A DNA stretch of 64,000 nt, from assembly GCA_964592115.1 (NCBI GenBank), contig CAZQCP010000003.1, positions 13,645 through 77,644 on the forward strand, read 5' to 3'. This document shows, piece by piece, positions 16,258-25,473 of this stretch. This DNA comes from Sva-07 sp964592115 (lineage in GTDB: Bacteria; Actinomycetota; Acidimicrobiia; Acidimicrobiales; Ilumatobacteraceae). A program made the position numbers and the translations under genes. The notes under the pieces are model-generated. The model had not been told where the DNA came from. It ran no database searches and saw only the letters and a list, made by a program, of their open reading frames with translations. How positions within the stretch are numbered: the first letter of the stretch is position 1; each line of letters starts with the position of its first letter.

Positions 16258-16281
16258 ACTGGTCAAACCGGACAGACCAGT
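16258..16281 (+). promoter_or_regulatory. Overlapping GntR-type operators before the sugar-binding protein gene
   Basis: ACTGGTC and GACCAGT form perfect 7-bp arms around AAACCGGACA. Read as 13-mers, CTGGTCAAACCGG (16259-16271; reverse CCGGTTTGACCAG) and CCGGACAGACCAG (16268-16280; reverse CTGGTCTGTCCGG) both match the site at 14471-14483, giving a consensus CyGGTnTGnCCrG. Confidence 0.65.
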
Positions 16282-16308
16282 GTGACCAGCGACCTGAGGG
16301 GGAGCGAC

Positions 16309-17466
16309 ATGTTGATTCGCAAGACGGCTGCGCTCGGCGCGGTGACCGTGGCGGTGAGCGTGATGGCGCTCGCCGCGTGCGGCAGCGACGACGACGGTGA
16401 TGCGGGTGCATCGCCCGATACCGAGACGCCACCGACAGAAGTTGACGAGACCGATGACGGTGATGCCGGCGGTGGGGAGACCGGCGCGGCCGACGGCGGA
16501 TGCACCGTCGGCGTGTCGTGGTTCACGTTCCAAGAGGAGCGGTACGGACTGCGCGACGAACCGGGCATCAAGGCAGCGATCGAAGCCGGCGGTGGCGAGT
16601 ACATCGGCAACGACGGCAAGAACTCCGCGGAGACGCAAGCGACCAACGTCGAGAACCTGATCGCCCAGAACGTCGACGTGCTCGTCATCAATCCGTTCGA
16701 CAGCGAGGCGATCAAGCCATCGGTCGACGCCGCGCTCGCGGCCGGGATCCCGGTGATCGCGTACGATCGGCTGATCGAGAACCCGGCGACGTTGTACCTC
16801 ACCCACGACAGCACCGAGGTCGGCCGCATGATTGCCCGCCAGATCACCAGCGAGGTGCCCGAGGGCAACTACGCGATCATCAAGGGTGACCGGGCCAACC
16901 CCAACGTCGTGTTCCTGAGCAACGGGATGGAGGAGATCATCGAGCCGCTCGTAGCCGACGGCAGCATCACCGTGGTCGGTGAGGAGTTCACCGAGAACTG
17001 GGCGCCCGAAGTGGCCCAGACCAACATGGAGCAGATCCTGACGGCCAACGACAACGCGGTCGATGCGGTGCTCTCGCACAACGACGGCATGGCCGGTGGT
17101 GTCGTGGCTGCGCTGGCACTCCAGGGTCTCGACGGCCAGGTGCCGGTCGGCGGCCAGGACGGCGATCTCGCAGCACTCAACCGGGTCGCACTCGGCACGC
17201 AGAGTGTGAGCGTCTGGAAGGACTCGACCGAGCTGGGTACCGCCGCGGGCGAAGCGGCGATCGCGCTCTGCGAGAACCCCGATCCGTCGACCGTGCCGGG
17301 CTCCGAGCCCTACGAGACCCCGTCGGGCGAGACGGTGTCGGCGATCCTGCTGGCACCGATCCCGATCACGCAGGACAACCTCGACGTGGTGCTCGACGCC
17401 GCCTGGATCGACCAGGCCACCCTCTGTCAGGACGTCGAGCCGGGCTCGGTCGACGCCTGCCCCTGA
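16309..17466 (+). CDS. xylF: Sugar ABC transporter substrate-binding lipoprotein, XylF-like
   Basis: A 385-residue secreted binding protein. An N-terminal signal peptide ends in the lipobox LAAC, so Cys becomes the lipid-anchored first residue; an acidic linker (DDDGDAG...) follows. The mature part is a type I periplasmic-binding fold. Segments such as NPFDSEAIKPSVDAAL, AVLSHNDGMAGGVV and VPVGGQDGDLAALNRVALGTQ resemble D-xylose-binding XylF. ATG at 16309 has GAGGGGGA upstream. It is the first gene of a binding protein-permease-ATPase operon. Xylose is the best guess from family similarity; related pentoses or hexoses are not excluded. Confidence 0.85.
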   Translation: MLIRKTAALGAVTVAVSVMALAACGSDDDGDAGASPDTETPPTEVDETDDGDAGGGETGAADGGCTVGVSWFTFQEERYGLRDEPGIKAAIEAGGGEYIGNDGKNSAETQATNVENLIAQNVDVLVINPFDSEAIKPSVDAALAAGIPVIAYDRLIENPATLYLTHDSTEVGRMIARQITSEVPEGNYAIIKGDRANPNVVFLSNGMEEIIEPLVADGSITVVGEEFTENWAPEVAQTNMEQILTANDNAVDAVLSHNDGMAGGVVAALALQGLDGQVPVGGQDGDLAALNRVALGTQSVSVWKDSTELGTAAGEAAIALCENPDPSTVPGSEPYETPSGETVSAILLAPIPITQDNLDVVLDAAWIDQATLCQDVEPGSVDACP

Positions 17467-17468
17467 AC

Positions 17469-17572
17469 TGCCGTGGAGCCGTCGAGCGAACCCGAATACT
17501 CGCCTGACGGCTCGGCAGCGGTACTGCACGTGGTGTGCGACGTCCGCCTCATGAAGGCCGGCGTCGCACCAC
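17469..17572 (+). terminator. Two hairpins between binding-protein and permease genes
   Basis: Hairpin 1: CTGCC-GAGCCGTC (17469-17483) pairs with GACGGCTC-GGCAG (17506-17518). Hairpin 2: GTGGTGTGCGACG (17530-17542) pairs with CGTCGCACCAC (17562-17572). Neither has a T-tract. They fit a partial attenuator or mRNA-stability element keeping the binding protein in excess over the permease. Confidence 0.5.
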
Positions 17573-17606
17573 CGTGTCCCGCCCGCATCCGACGATGGAA
17601 CCCTCG

Positions 17607-18959
17607 ATGACCGAACTCGCGTCGCAACACGAGATGTCGGAGCCCCCTGTCGTCGACGCCGAGCCCGGCCTGCGCACCCGGACCGAACGGCGATCGCCGT
17701 TCGGCTCGACCGTCTCCGCGTTGGAGATCGACACCCGCTTGTTCGGGATGCTCGCCGCCGTCGCCGTGCTGTGGGTCGGCTTCCACGTGTTCTCCGACGG
17801 TCTCTTCCTCACACCGCGCAACCTGTGGAACCTGTCGGTGCAGTCGGCCGCCGTGGCCGTGCTGGCGACCGGCATGGTGCTGGTGATCGTCGCGCGGCAC
17901 ATCGATCTGTCGGTCGGTTCGATGGTCGTGTTCGTCGCGATGTTCATGGGGCTCCTGCAAGCCGAGTGGCTGCCCAACACGTTCGGCTGGGGTCTCGGGC
18001 GCCCATACACCTGGATCGTCGTGCTGGCCGCGGGCGTCGTGCTCGGCGCCGCGGTCGGCGCGGTGCACGGCGCGGTCGTCGCCTACGTCGGGGTGCCGTC
18101 GTTCATCGTCACGCTCGGAGGTCTGTTGATCTGGCGGGCGCTCGCCTTCCAGCTCGCCGACGGGCGCACGATCGCGCCGCTCGACTCGCGGTTCCAGCTC
18201 GTCGGGGGCGGACCGAACGGGTCGCTCGGCGAGGTGCGGAGCTGGCTCGTCGCGCTCCTGGCGTGTGTGGCGATCGTGGCGGGGCTTGTCGCTGGTCGAC
18301 TGCGCCGGCGGCGGTACGGGTTCCCGCTGCGGGCGGCGTGGGCCGACCTGCTGCTCGGTGTGCTCGGCTGCGGTGCCGTGATCGGCGCGGTGTGGATCGC
18401 CAACAGCTACATGTGGCCGCCCGCGCTCGCCTCGCAGCACGCCGCCGCCCACGGCATCGAGGAGCCCCCGGGTGGTCTGCGGATCCCCACGGGCATCGCC
18501 AACCCGGTCCTGATCGCGGTCGGCGTGGCGATCGTGATGACCTACCTCGCCCGTCGCCGCCGGTTCGGTCGGTACGTGTACTCGATCGGCGGAAACCCCG
18601 AAGCGGCCGAGTTGGCGGGCATCAACACGCGCTGGACGGTGATGAAGACGTTCATCGTGATGGGGATCTTGTCGGCGGTCGCCGCGGCGCTGATCTCCGC
18701 ACGCCTCAATGCCGCCACGATCGGGCTCGGCACGGGGATCGAGCTCCAGGTGATCGCCGCCGCGGTGATCGGCGGCACGTCGTTGGCCGGTGGTGTCGGC
18801 ACGATCTCGGGGGCCGTCCTCGGTGCGGTGTTGATGCAGTCGTTGCAGTCGGGGATGGTGCTGATGAAGGTCGGCACGGCGACGCAGGACATCGTCATCG
18901 GGGTGGTGCTGGTGGGTGCCGTCGCGTTCGACACGATCCTCGCTCGGCGCAGGCGGTAG
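17607..18959 (+). CDS. xylH: Sugar ABC transporter permease, XylH-like
   Basis: A 450-residue integral membrane permease of the BPD_transp_2 family. About ten to twelve membrane segments are seen, with the family signature IVARHIDLSVGSMVVFVA near 95-112 and a second-half segment around AVIGGTSLAGGVGTISGAVLGA. A long middle insertion, as in XylH, separates the halves. The start is taken as ATG 17607 (GGA about 8 nt upstream); ATG 17595 is also possible. The stop is 5 bp before the ATPase start. It forms the channel for the binding protein at 16309. Confidence 0.85.
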   Translation: MTELASQHEMSEPPVVDAEPGLRTRTERRSPFGSTVSALEIDTRLFGMLAAVAVLWVGFHVFSDGLFLTPRNLWNLSVQSAAVAVLATGMVLVIVARHIDLSVGSMVVFVAMFMGLLQAEWLPNTFGWGLGRPYTWIVVLAAGVVLGAAVGAVHGAVVAYVGVPSFIVTLGGLLIWRALAFQLADGRTIAPLDSRFQLVGGGPNGSLGEVRSWLVALLACVAIVAGLVAGRLRRRRYGFPLRAAWADLLLGVLGCGAVIGAVWIANSYMWPPALASQHAAAHGIEEPPGGLRIPTGIANPVLIAVGVAIVMTYLARRRRFGRYVYSIGGNPEAAELAGINTRWTVMKTFIVMGILSAVAAALISARLNAATIGLGTGIELQVIAAAVIGGTSLAGGVGTISGAVLGAVLMQSLQSGMVLMKVGTATQDIVIGVVLVGAVAFDTILARRRR

Positions 18960-18964
18960 GTGCG

Positions 18965-20275
18965 ATGCCGGTCCCGTTGGTAGAGATGCGTGGCATCGAG
19001 GTGGCCTTCGGCGGCGTACGCGCCGTCGACGGCGTGACCATCGACCTCCACGCCGGTGAGGTCGTGGCGCTGGTCGGCGGCAACGGTGCCGGCAAGTCGA
19101 CGCTGATCCGAGCCTTGTCGGGTGCTCACCCGCCGGACGCGGGCGAGATCCTCGTCGACGGCGAGCGGGTGGCGATCTCCAATCCGCGCGAGGCGAAGGC
19201 GCTGGGGATCGAGGCGATCTACCAGACGCTGGCGCTCGCCGACAACGCCGACGCGGCGTCCAACCTCTTCCTCGGGCGTGAGCTGTTGACGCGTACCGGC
19301 GCGCTCGATGACGCGGCGATGGAGGCGGCTGCGCGGCGCGTGATCGGGCGCCTCAACCCGAACTTCACGAACTTCAAGGCGCCCGTGCAGTCGCTGTCGG
19401 GCGGCCAGCGCCAGTCGGTCGCGATCGCCCGCGCGGTGCACTTCAACGCCAGGATCCTGATCATGGACGAGCCGACCGCGGCGCTCGGTCCGGCCGAGAC
19501 CGAGCAGGTGCGCGACCTGGTGGTGCAGCTCAAGGAGGAGGGCATCGGGATCTTCCTCATCAGCCACGACGTCCACGATGTGTTCGACCTCGCCGACCGG
19601 ATCAGCGTGATGCACCAGGGACGCCTGGTCGGCACCGTGTCGAGCGGCGAGGTCAGCAAGGACGATGTGCTGGCGATGATCATCATGGGCACGCCGCCGC
19701 CGTCGGGGCGCGACAGCACGAGCAACGGTGGCGCGGCGGCGCGGCCGATGTCCCGCCTGCGGCGGCCTGTCGTGATCGTCGGCATGATGGCCGCCGGGAA
19801 GACGACGCTCGGACGTGCGGTCGCCGACGCCCTCGGCGTGGGCTACCACGACTCCGACGAGGCGATCGAGAGCACGGTCGGGGGCAACGGTCGGGCGCTC
19901 GCCGAGGGTCGTGGCGTCGACTGGCTCCACGCGCTCGAGGCGGACGTGTTGGCGCGCCAGCTCGACGAGCGCGAGCCAGGAGTGATCTCGGCGGCCGCCT
20001 CCGTGGTCGACGACGAGGCGTCGCGGCGCCTCCTCGCCGAGCGGGCGACGGTCTGCTGGGTCGACGTGCCGATCCCGGTCCTGGAGGAGCGCATCAATCA
20101 CGACGATCACCGGCGCCCGATGGCGCGCGACGAGTTGCACCGTCGCTACGAGAGTCGTGTGCCGCTCCTCGACGCGATGGCCGACGTGCGGATCGACGGC
20201 CTGGCACCACTCGACGAGCAGGTCCGTTCCGTGATCGCAGCCCTCGCCGAGGACGGCCATCGTGGCGCGCGGTGA
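18965..20275 (+). CDS. Fusion: sugar ABC transporter ATPase (XylG-like, single domain) + shikimate-kinase-like P-loop kinase
   Basis: A 436-residue single open frame. Residues 1-242 are a complete ABC ATPase: Walker A GGNGAGKST (38-46), signature LSGGQ (144-148), Walker B ILIMDEP (164-170), H-loop H201. After a Gly/Ser/Ala linker (about 243-262) a second P-loop protein begins: GMMAAGKTT (273-281), HDSDEAIE (296-302) and RRPM plus SRVPLLDAMAD near the end, all like shikimate kinase. The shikimate-binding FR and GGG motifs are changed (WLHALE; ISAAAS), so the substrate is probably not shikimate; an aldonate or sugar-acid is an inference from context. Met262 (19748) has no convincing ribosome site, so separate translation is unlikely. 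Confidence 0.85.
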   Translation: MPVPLVEMRGIEVAFGGVRAVDGVTIDLHAGEVVALVGGNGAGKSTLIRALSGAHPPDAGEILVDGERVAISNPREAKALGIEAIYQTLALADNADAASNLFLGRELLTRTGALDDAAMEAAARRVIGRLNPNFTNFKAPVQSLSGGQRQSVAIARAVHFNARILIMDEPTAALGPAETEQVRDLVVQLKEEGIGIFLISHDVHDVFDLADRISVMHQGRLVGTVSSGEVSKDDVLAMIIMGTPPPSGRDSTSNGGAAARPMSRLRRPVVIVGMMAAGKTTLGRAVADALGVGYHDSDEAIESTVGGNGRALAEGRGVDWLHALEADVLARQLDEREPGVISAAASVVDDEASRRLLAERATVCWVDVPIPVLEERINHDDHRRPMARDELHRRYESRVPLLDAMADVRIDGLAPLDEQVRSVIAALAEDGHRGAR

Positions 20276-20434
20276 CGGCGTCGCGGCGGCGGTGCTGGAG
20301 ACTCACGTGGGTGGCGGGTCGGCGGGTACATTCGTCCGCGTGCAGCCACGAACGAGCGATGTCGAGTCACATCGTCGGGTGCAACGCCGGTGTGCGTGCT
20401 GGTGTACCTGGTGGAGTGCGTGGTGGTGGGCGTG

Positions 20435-21199
20435 ATGGCGATGCGGCGCAGCGTGCAAGACGTCATCGACGCGATCGAGGCGCAGATCCTCTCGGGCCGG
20501 CTTCCCGTCGGCGCCGCGTTGCCCGGTGAGCGCTCACTGGCGTCGCAGTACGACGTCGGCCGTCCGCTCGTGCGCGAGGCGTTGCAGAACCTCACGGCGC
20601 GGGGGCTGATCGAGGTGTCGCCGGGGCGCGGGGCATTCGTGCGCAGCGTCACCGGTTTCGGCCGCGTCGACTCGGTCGACCTGTCGCGCAACGCCACGGC
20701 GCGCCAGGTGGTCGAGGCACGCGTGACGTTGGAGGGCCAGGCCGCACGGCTCGCGGCGATGCGCGCCAACGACAGCCAGATCGAACTGATGGGTGCCGCG
20801 CTGGAGCGCCTCGCTTCGTCGACGAACCATGTCGAGCGGGGTCAGCTCGACGTCGCCTTTCACCTCACGATCGCTCGGGCGAGCGGCAACCCGGTGATCG
20901 AAGCGATGCTCGGCTCGATCGCCCCGTTGATGGTGCAGCTGATGATGCGGTCGATCTTCGACGGACGCACGGCCGAGCGCAGTCACCCCCTGCACGTCGA
21001 GTGTTACGAGGCGATCCGTGCTCGCGATCCCGACGCCGCCGAGCGGGCGATGATCGCCCACCTGCGCGTTGCCGACGACACGTACGGCGCAGGCTACGAC
21101 GAGCCGCTGGACATGGACACCGCCGTGTTCGCCAAGTCGCTGATCAGCGACTACGGCTCGCTCGACGCCCTCGTCAGCGCCGTCTTGCGCCCCGACTGA
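20435..21199 (+). CDS. GntR-family transcriptional regulator, FCD (FadR-like) subfamily
   Basis: 254 residues: an N-terminal winged helix (VQDVIDAIEAQILSGRLPVG..LPGERSLA, recognition helix around VGRPLVREALQNL) and a C-terminal all-helical FCD effector domain. FCD regulators commonly bind sugar acids. ATG 20435 is chosen (GGTGGTGGG upstream; ATG 20441 possible). As the last gene of the sugar cassette it is the likely reader of the CyGGTnTGnCCrG sites at 14471 and 16259-16280. Its stop codon TGA is part of a family A half repeat. Confidence 0.87.
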   Translation: MAMRRSVQDVIDAIEAQILSGRLPVGAALPGERSLASQYDVGRPLVREALQNLTARGLIEVSPGRGAFVRSVTGFGRVDSVDLSRNATARQVVEARVTLEGQAARLAAMRANDSQIELMGAALERLASSTNHVERGQLDVAFHLTIARASGNPVIEAMLGSIAPLMVQLMMRSIFDGRTAERSHPLHVECYEAIRARDPDAAERAMIAHLRVADDTYGAGYDEPLDMDTAVFAKSLISDYGSLDALVSAVLRPD

Positions 21200-21214
21200 C
21201 CCCGGATGCAATCC
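21196..21214. repeat. Family A half unit
   Basis: CTGACCCCGGATGCAATCC is one outer arm of a family A element without its partner. It supplies the stop codon of the GntR gene and lies in the convergent junction with eno. Confidence 0.8.
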
Positions 21215-21219
21215 GACGA

Positions 21220-22482
<1,263 letters not shown>

Positions 22483-22490
22483 GGCCGCCA

Positions 22491-22496
22491 ACGCTA
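22491..22496 (-). promoter_or_regulatory. -10 element TAGCGT, leaderless-type promoter of eno
   Basis: Reads TAGCGT on the minus strand and ends 8 nt before the ATG at 22482. The hexamer is the same as that of the bS22 gene. Confidence 0.55.
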
Positions 22497-22615
22497 ACCG
22501 GCGGTCGCCGGGCGCCCGCGATGCGCCTCGCCACCTGACGACGAGGCTCTGCGACGGGTGACGTTTGTCGCAAGTCCTCCTCAAGTCCTTCACCGCCTTG
22601 GCCGAAGAGGACGAC

Positions 22616-24400
22616 ATGGAGCCGCTGGATCCAGTGCCGGGGGCGGCGGTAGCACCGCCACCTCCGCCACCGCCACCTCCCCCTCCGATTCCTCCGTCGC
22701 GCCCCGCGTCACCCCAGGTGGCGGTGTCTGCAGGTGCTGCAGCTGCGGTCGCGACGACGACCGTGCCCGTGACCGATGCGCCGGCCGACTCGGTCCCGCC
22801 CGTGCCGGAGTGGGGTGCACCGACGTCGACTCCGGTCGCGTCCGTCGCTCCGCCGAGCACACCCGTGGTGACCGTGCCGACGATGTTGCCGATGACCCGC
22901 TGGCGCCTCGCCGGTGCGGCGGCGCTGACTGCCGCGTTCGCGCTGATCGGCTACGAGGTGCAGCGACTCGTCGATGATCGCCCGTGGTCCGACGGCTTGA
23001 TGTGGGGGGCGCTGGCAGCCGGACTCGTGACGGCGGTCTGCGTCGTCGTGTGGACCTGGGTGGCGACGGAGAACGCCAGGCGATTGGTCGGTCCGGCGAC
23101 GAACCGACCACTGCCCGAGCCGCGCGCTGCGGCGATGACGTGGGCCTTGCCGTTCTCGTTCGTCGCGATCGCCGTCGTGGTCGTCGCCTATCTCGGCTCG
23201 CAGATCGACATCGACGCCGACGACGAGCTGTCGGCGATCCCGCTCGGGGTCGCGCTGATCGCGCTGCTGTTGGCGATCCCGCTGACGTACCGGCCGCTCA
23301 ACCACCTCGCCGCCGTCGTCCGCCAGGTCGGCGGCCACTCGTCGCGGCTTGCTGCCTGGATGTGGGTGCCGGTGGTGCTCGGCGCGGTCGGCGTGTGCAC
23401 GCTCGTCGCCCTGCGCATCGGTGCCGTCGACGACGATCCGGCGGACGCCTGGTCGTGGGCGCCGCTGTGGGTCGTCGGCGTTGTGGCCATCGTGCCGTGC
23501 GTGATCGTGGTGTTCCTCGCGTGGCGGGCGTCGGGCACGGTGGAAGAAGCGATCCAACTCGCCGCCGACCGGCGCCAGGGTCTGGCGGTGCTCACGGGGA
23601 GCGATCGCGCCGCGCCGCGGCCGCGCCTCGGCGACGACGCCAGTGAGGTACACCTCGTTCCAGGCGTCGACGTGTTGCGCGTCGCGCTGGTCACGATGCT
23701 CGCCGGGCAGGCATTGCTGAGCATCGTCGGGGCGACCGTCATGTTGATGTTCTGGATGGAGTCCGAAGACGGCAACCTCACGCCTGGGCAGCGGACACGG
23801 GCCTGGGACGCGCTCGACGTGTTGCACGAGGCGTCGCGGCTGGTCGGTCTCGCGATCGTGGCGCTGGCGACGCTGTGGACGTTCGTCGCCGTGCTCAACG
23901 CCCGTCGGGCGTCGGGTCGGCGCCGCAATCCGCTGGTCGCCGCACTCGCCTGGCCGGCTGCGGCAGTCGGCATCTGGGCGATCGCCGACCGTTTCGTGGT
24001 CGACCAGTCCAACAGCCGGATCGTCGTCGGGTTCGTGTTGCAGGCGCTCGTGCTGTTCGTCCCGTTCCGCCTGCTCGAACGCAGCGTCGACACGGTGGGA
24101 GCGCGGCGGACACCGCTGCGCATCACGTACGCGTTCTTCGTCGTGTTGCTCGTGCACATCCAAGGCCTCGGCGGGTTGTCGACGATCGAGGAGACGATGG
24201 CAACCGATCGGTTCGGTCATCTCGCCGGCTACCTCGCGCTCGGTGCGCTCGTGCAGTTGATGTCGACGATGGCGGTCACCGACGGCTGCCGGAGCCTGAG
24301 CGACGCCACCGAGCACGAGGCCGAGCACTTCAACATGCTCGTCGCCCAGCGCTCCACACGGTCGACGGCCCGACCGCCCGGAGCCGCCGTCGGGCCATGA
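22616..24400 (+). CDS. Twelve-helix membrane protein with proline-rich N-terminus, unknown function
   Basis: 594 residues. The N-terminus has an 11-proline run (about 13-23) and an Ala/Pro/Val-rich linker to about 90, followed by about twelve hydrophobic helices that look like two six-helix units. The second unit resembles the single unit of the next gene (basic-residue-plus-NP segment after a helix, then a WxxP-like segment), suggesting paralogy by duplication; a DUF4328-like relation is possible. ATG 22616 has GAAGAGGA upstream. It overlaps the next gene by 4 bp. The pair lies opposite in strand to the housekeeping block it interrupts. Confidence 0.7.
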   Translation: MEPLDPVPGAAVAPPPPPPPPPPPIPPSRPASPQVAVSAGAAAAVATTTVPVTDAPADSVPPVPEWGAPTSTPVASVAPPSTPVVTVPTMLPMTRWRLAGAAALTAAFALIGYEVQRLVDDRPWSDGLMWGALAAGLVTAVCVVVWTWVATENARRLVGPATNRPLPEPRAAAMTWALPFSFVAIAVVVVAYLGSQIDIDADDELSAIPLGVALIALLLAIPLTYRPLNHLAAVVRQVGGHSSRLAAWMWVPVVLGAVGVCTLVALRIGAVDDDPADAWSWAPLWVVGVVAIVPCVIVVFLAWRASGTVEEAIQLAADRRQGLAVLTGSDRAAPRPRLGDDASEVHLVPGVDVLRVALVTMLAGQALLSIVGATVMLMFWMESEDGNLTPGQRTRAWDALDVLHEASRLVGLAIVALATLWTFVAVLNARRASGRRRNPLVAALAWPAAAVGIWAIADRFVVDQSNSRIVVGFVLQALVLFVPFRLLERSVDTVGARRTPLRITYAFFVVLLVHIQGLGGLSTIEETMATDRFGHLAGYLALGALVQLMSTMAVTDGCRSLSDATEHEAEHFNMLVAQRSTRSTARPPGAAVGP

Positions 24401-25350
24401 GTGCGCAGTCCTCGCCGCCTCCGCCGCCATCTTTGCCGGTGTCGACGGCGCCGCCACCGCCGTCGCCGCCGCCACCTTCACCTCCGCCGCCGCCGCCTCC
24501 GCCGCCGCCACCGTCATCGACGCCACCGCCGCCACCTCCACCGTCCTCGCTAACGGGGGAGTCGCCGCACCCGGACGCCGGCGCGGTCGGCAAGTTCGCC
24601 CCGTTGCGCTCCGACCCGCCGCCACGGCTGTTCGCCACGTGGTGGTTGCGGTACATGCTCGTGCTCACCCAGTTCGTGTCGATCGCCGTGGTCGTGCTCG
24701 CCGGTTATACGGAGCCGACCTACCACGACATCGTGCGGTCCTCCGCGGTGCTCGTGGTCCACGCCGTCGCCGCGGTGTTGCTCGTGTTCTGGAGCGGACT
24801 GGCGATGGCTGACGCGGCGCGCCTCGTGCCGGCGACCCGTTACCACCGCCGCTCGAACCCGCTGCTCGCCATGTTGCTGTGGCTGATCGCGTTCGCCGCG
24901 CCGCTCGGCGCGTTGAGCGTCGTCGACTGGGCCCAGGAACGTTTCGCTCAAGATGCCGACGACATGGCGGTGGTCGCGCTCGCCGCGCTCGCCGTGGCGC
25001 TGTGCTTCTTGATGGTGTGGCTCCCGTTCCAGTACCACACCCGCCAAGCCCACCGCATCGGCGCCCCCGGCCGCGTCGTCGCCGCCTGGTTCTGGGTACC
25101 CCTGGTCGCGGCGGTCGGCGCTCTCGGGATCAACGCCCTCGGGCTCCACGACTCGCTCGCCGCTGACGGCATCGACAGCCGCGATCGCATGATCCAGGTG
25201 GCGGTCGTGTTCGGATTGCCGGCCCTGACCTTCGCGCTGTCGACGTGGCGGGCCACGACGGTGTTCGACGAGGTGATCGAACTGCGCTGGCTGCGCTGGA
25301 AGACCGAGTGGGAGCAGACCCTCGCCGCGATGGCCGCCCAACCGCGCTGA
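24397..25350 (+). CDS. Six-helix membrane protein with long polyproline N-terminus, unknown function
   Basis: 317 residues. The first 55 are mostly Pro/Ser with runs of up to eleven prolines, then about six membrane helices and a charged C-terminal tail (LRWLRWKTEWEQ). Similar to each half of the preceding protein, with which it overlaps (ATGA). The polyproline stretch will need EF-P for smooth translation (established knowledge) and may be a disordered cytoplasmic tether. The stop codon TGA is the first three bases of a family A element. Confidence 0.7.
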   Translation: MSAQSSPPPPPSLPVSTAPPPPSPPPPSPPPPPPPPPPPSSTPPPPPPPSSLTGESPHPDAGAVGKFAPLRSDPPPRLFATWWLRYMLVLTQFVSIAVVVLAGYTEPTYHDIVRSSAVLVVHAVAAVLLVFWSGLAMADAARLVPATRYHRRSNPLLAMLLWLIAFAAPLGALSVVDWAQERFAQDADDMAVVALAALAVALCFLMVWLPFQYHTRQAHRIGAPGRVVAAWFWVPLVAAVGALGINALGLHDSLAADGIDSRDRMIQVAVVFGLPALTFALSTWRATTVFDEVIELRWLRWKTEWEQTLAAMAAQPR

Positions 25351-25451
25351 TTGCATCCGGGGTCAGACACCAGATGCAACAGCACACACGATGTGGGCCG
25401 GCCTGGCGCTGGCGCGTCGTTGCATCTGGTGTCTGACCCCGGATGCAATCA
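25348..25451. repeat. Family A long inverted repeat, copy 2
   Basis: Arms of about 33 bp (outer TGATTGCATCCGGGGTCAG) across a 38-bp spacer, in the convergent junction with the mazG-like gene. The inner part reads GACACCAG on the left and CTGGTGTC on the right, a paired change relative to GACCCCAG/CTGGGGTC in copy 4. Confidence 0.9.
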
Positions 25452-25473
25452 GTTGGCCTGCCGGGCGTCGTGC

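Noticed and set aside
19748..20275. Separate aroK gene starting at the internal ATG 19748
   Set aside because: No stop codon separates it from the ABC domain, no convincing ribosome-binding site precedes it, and shikimate-binding motifs are altered.
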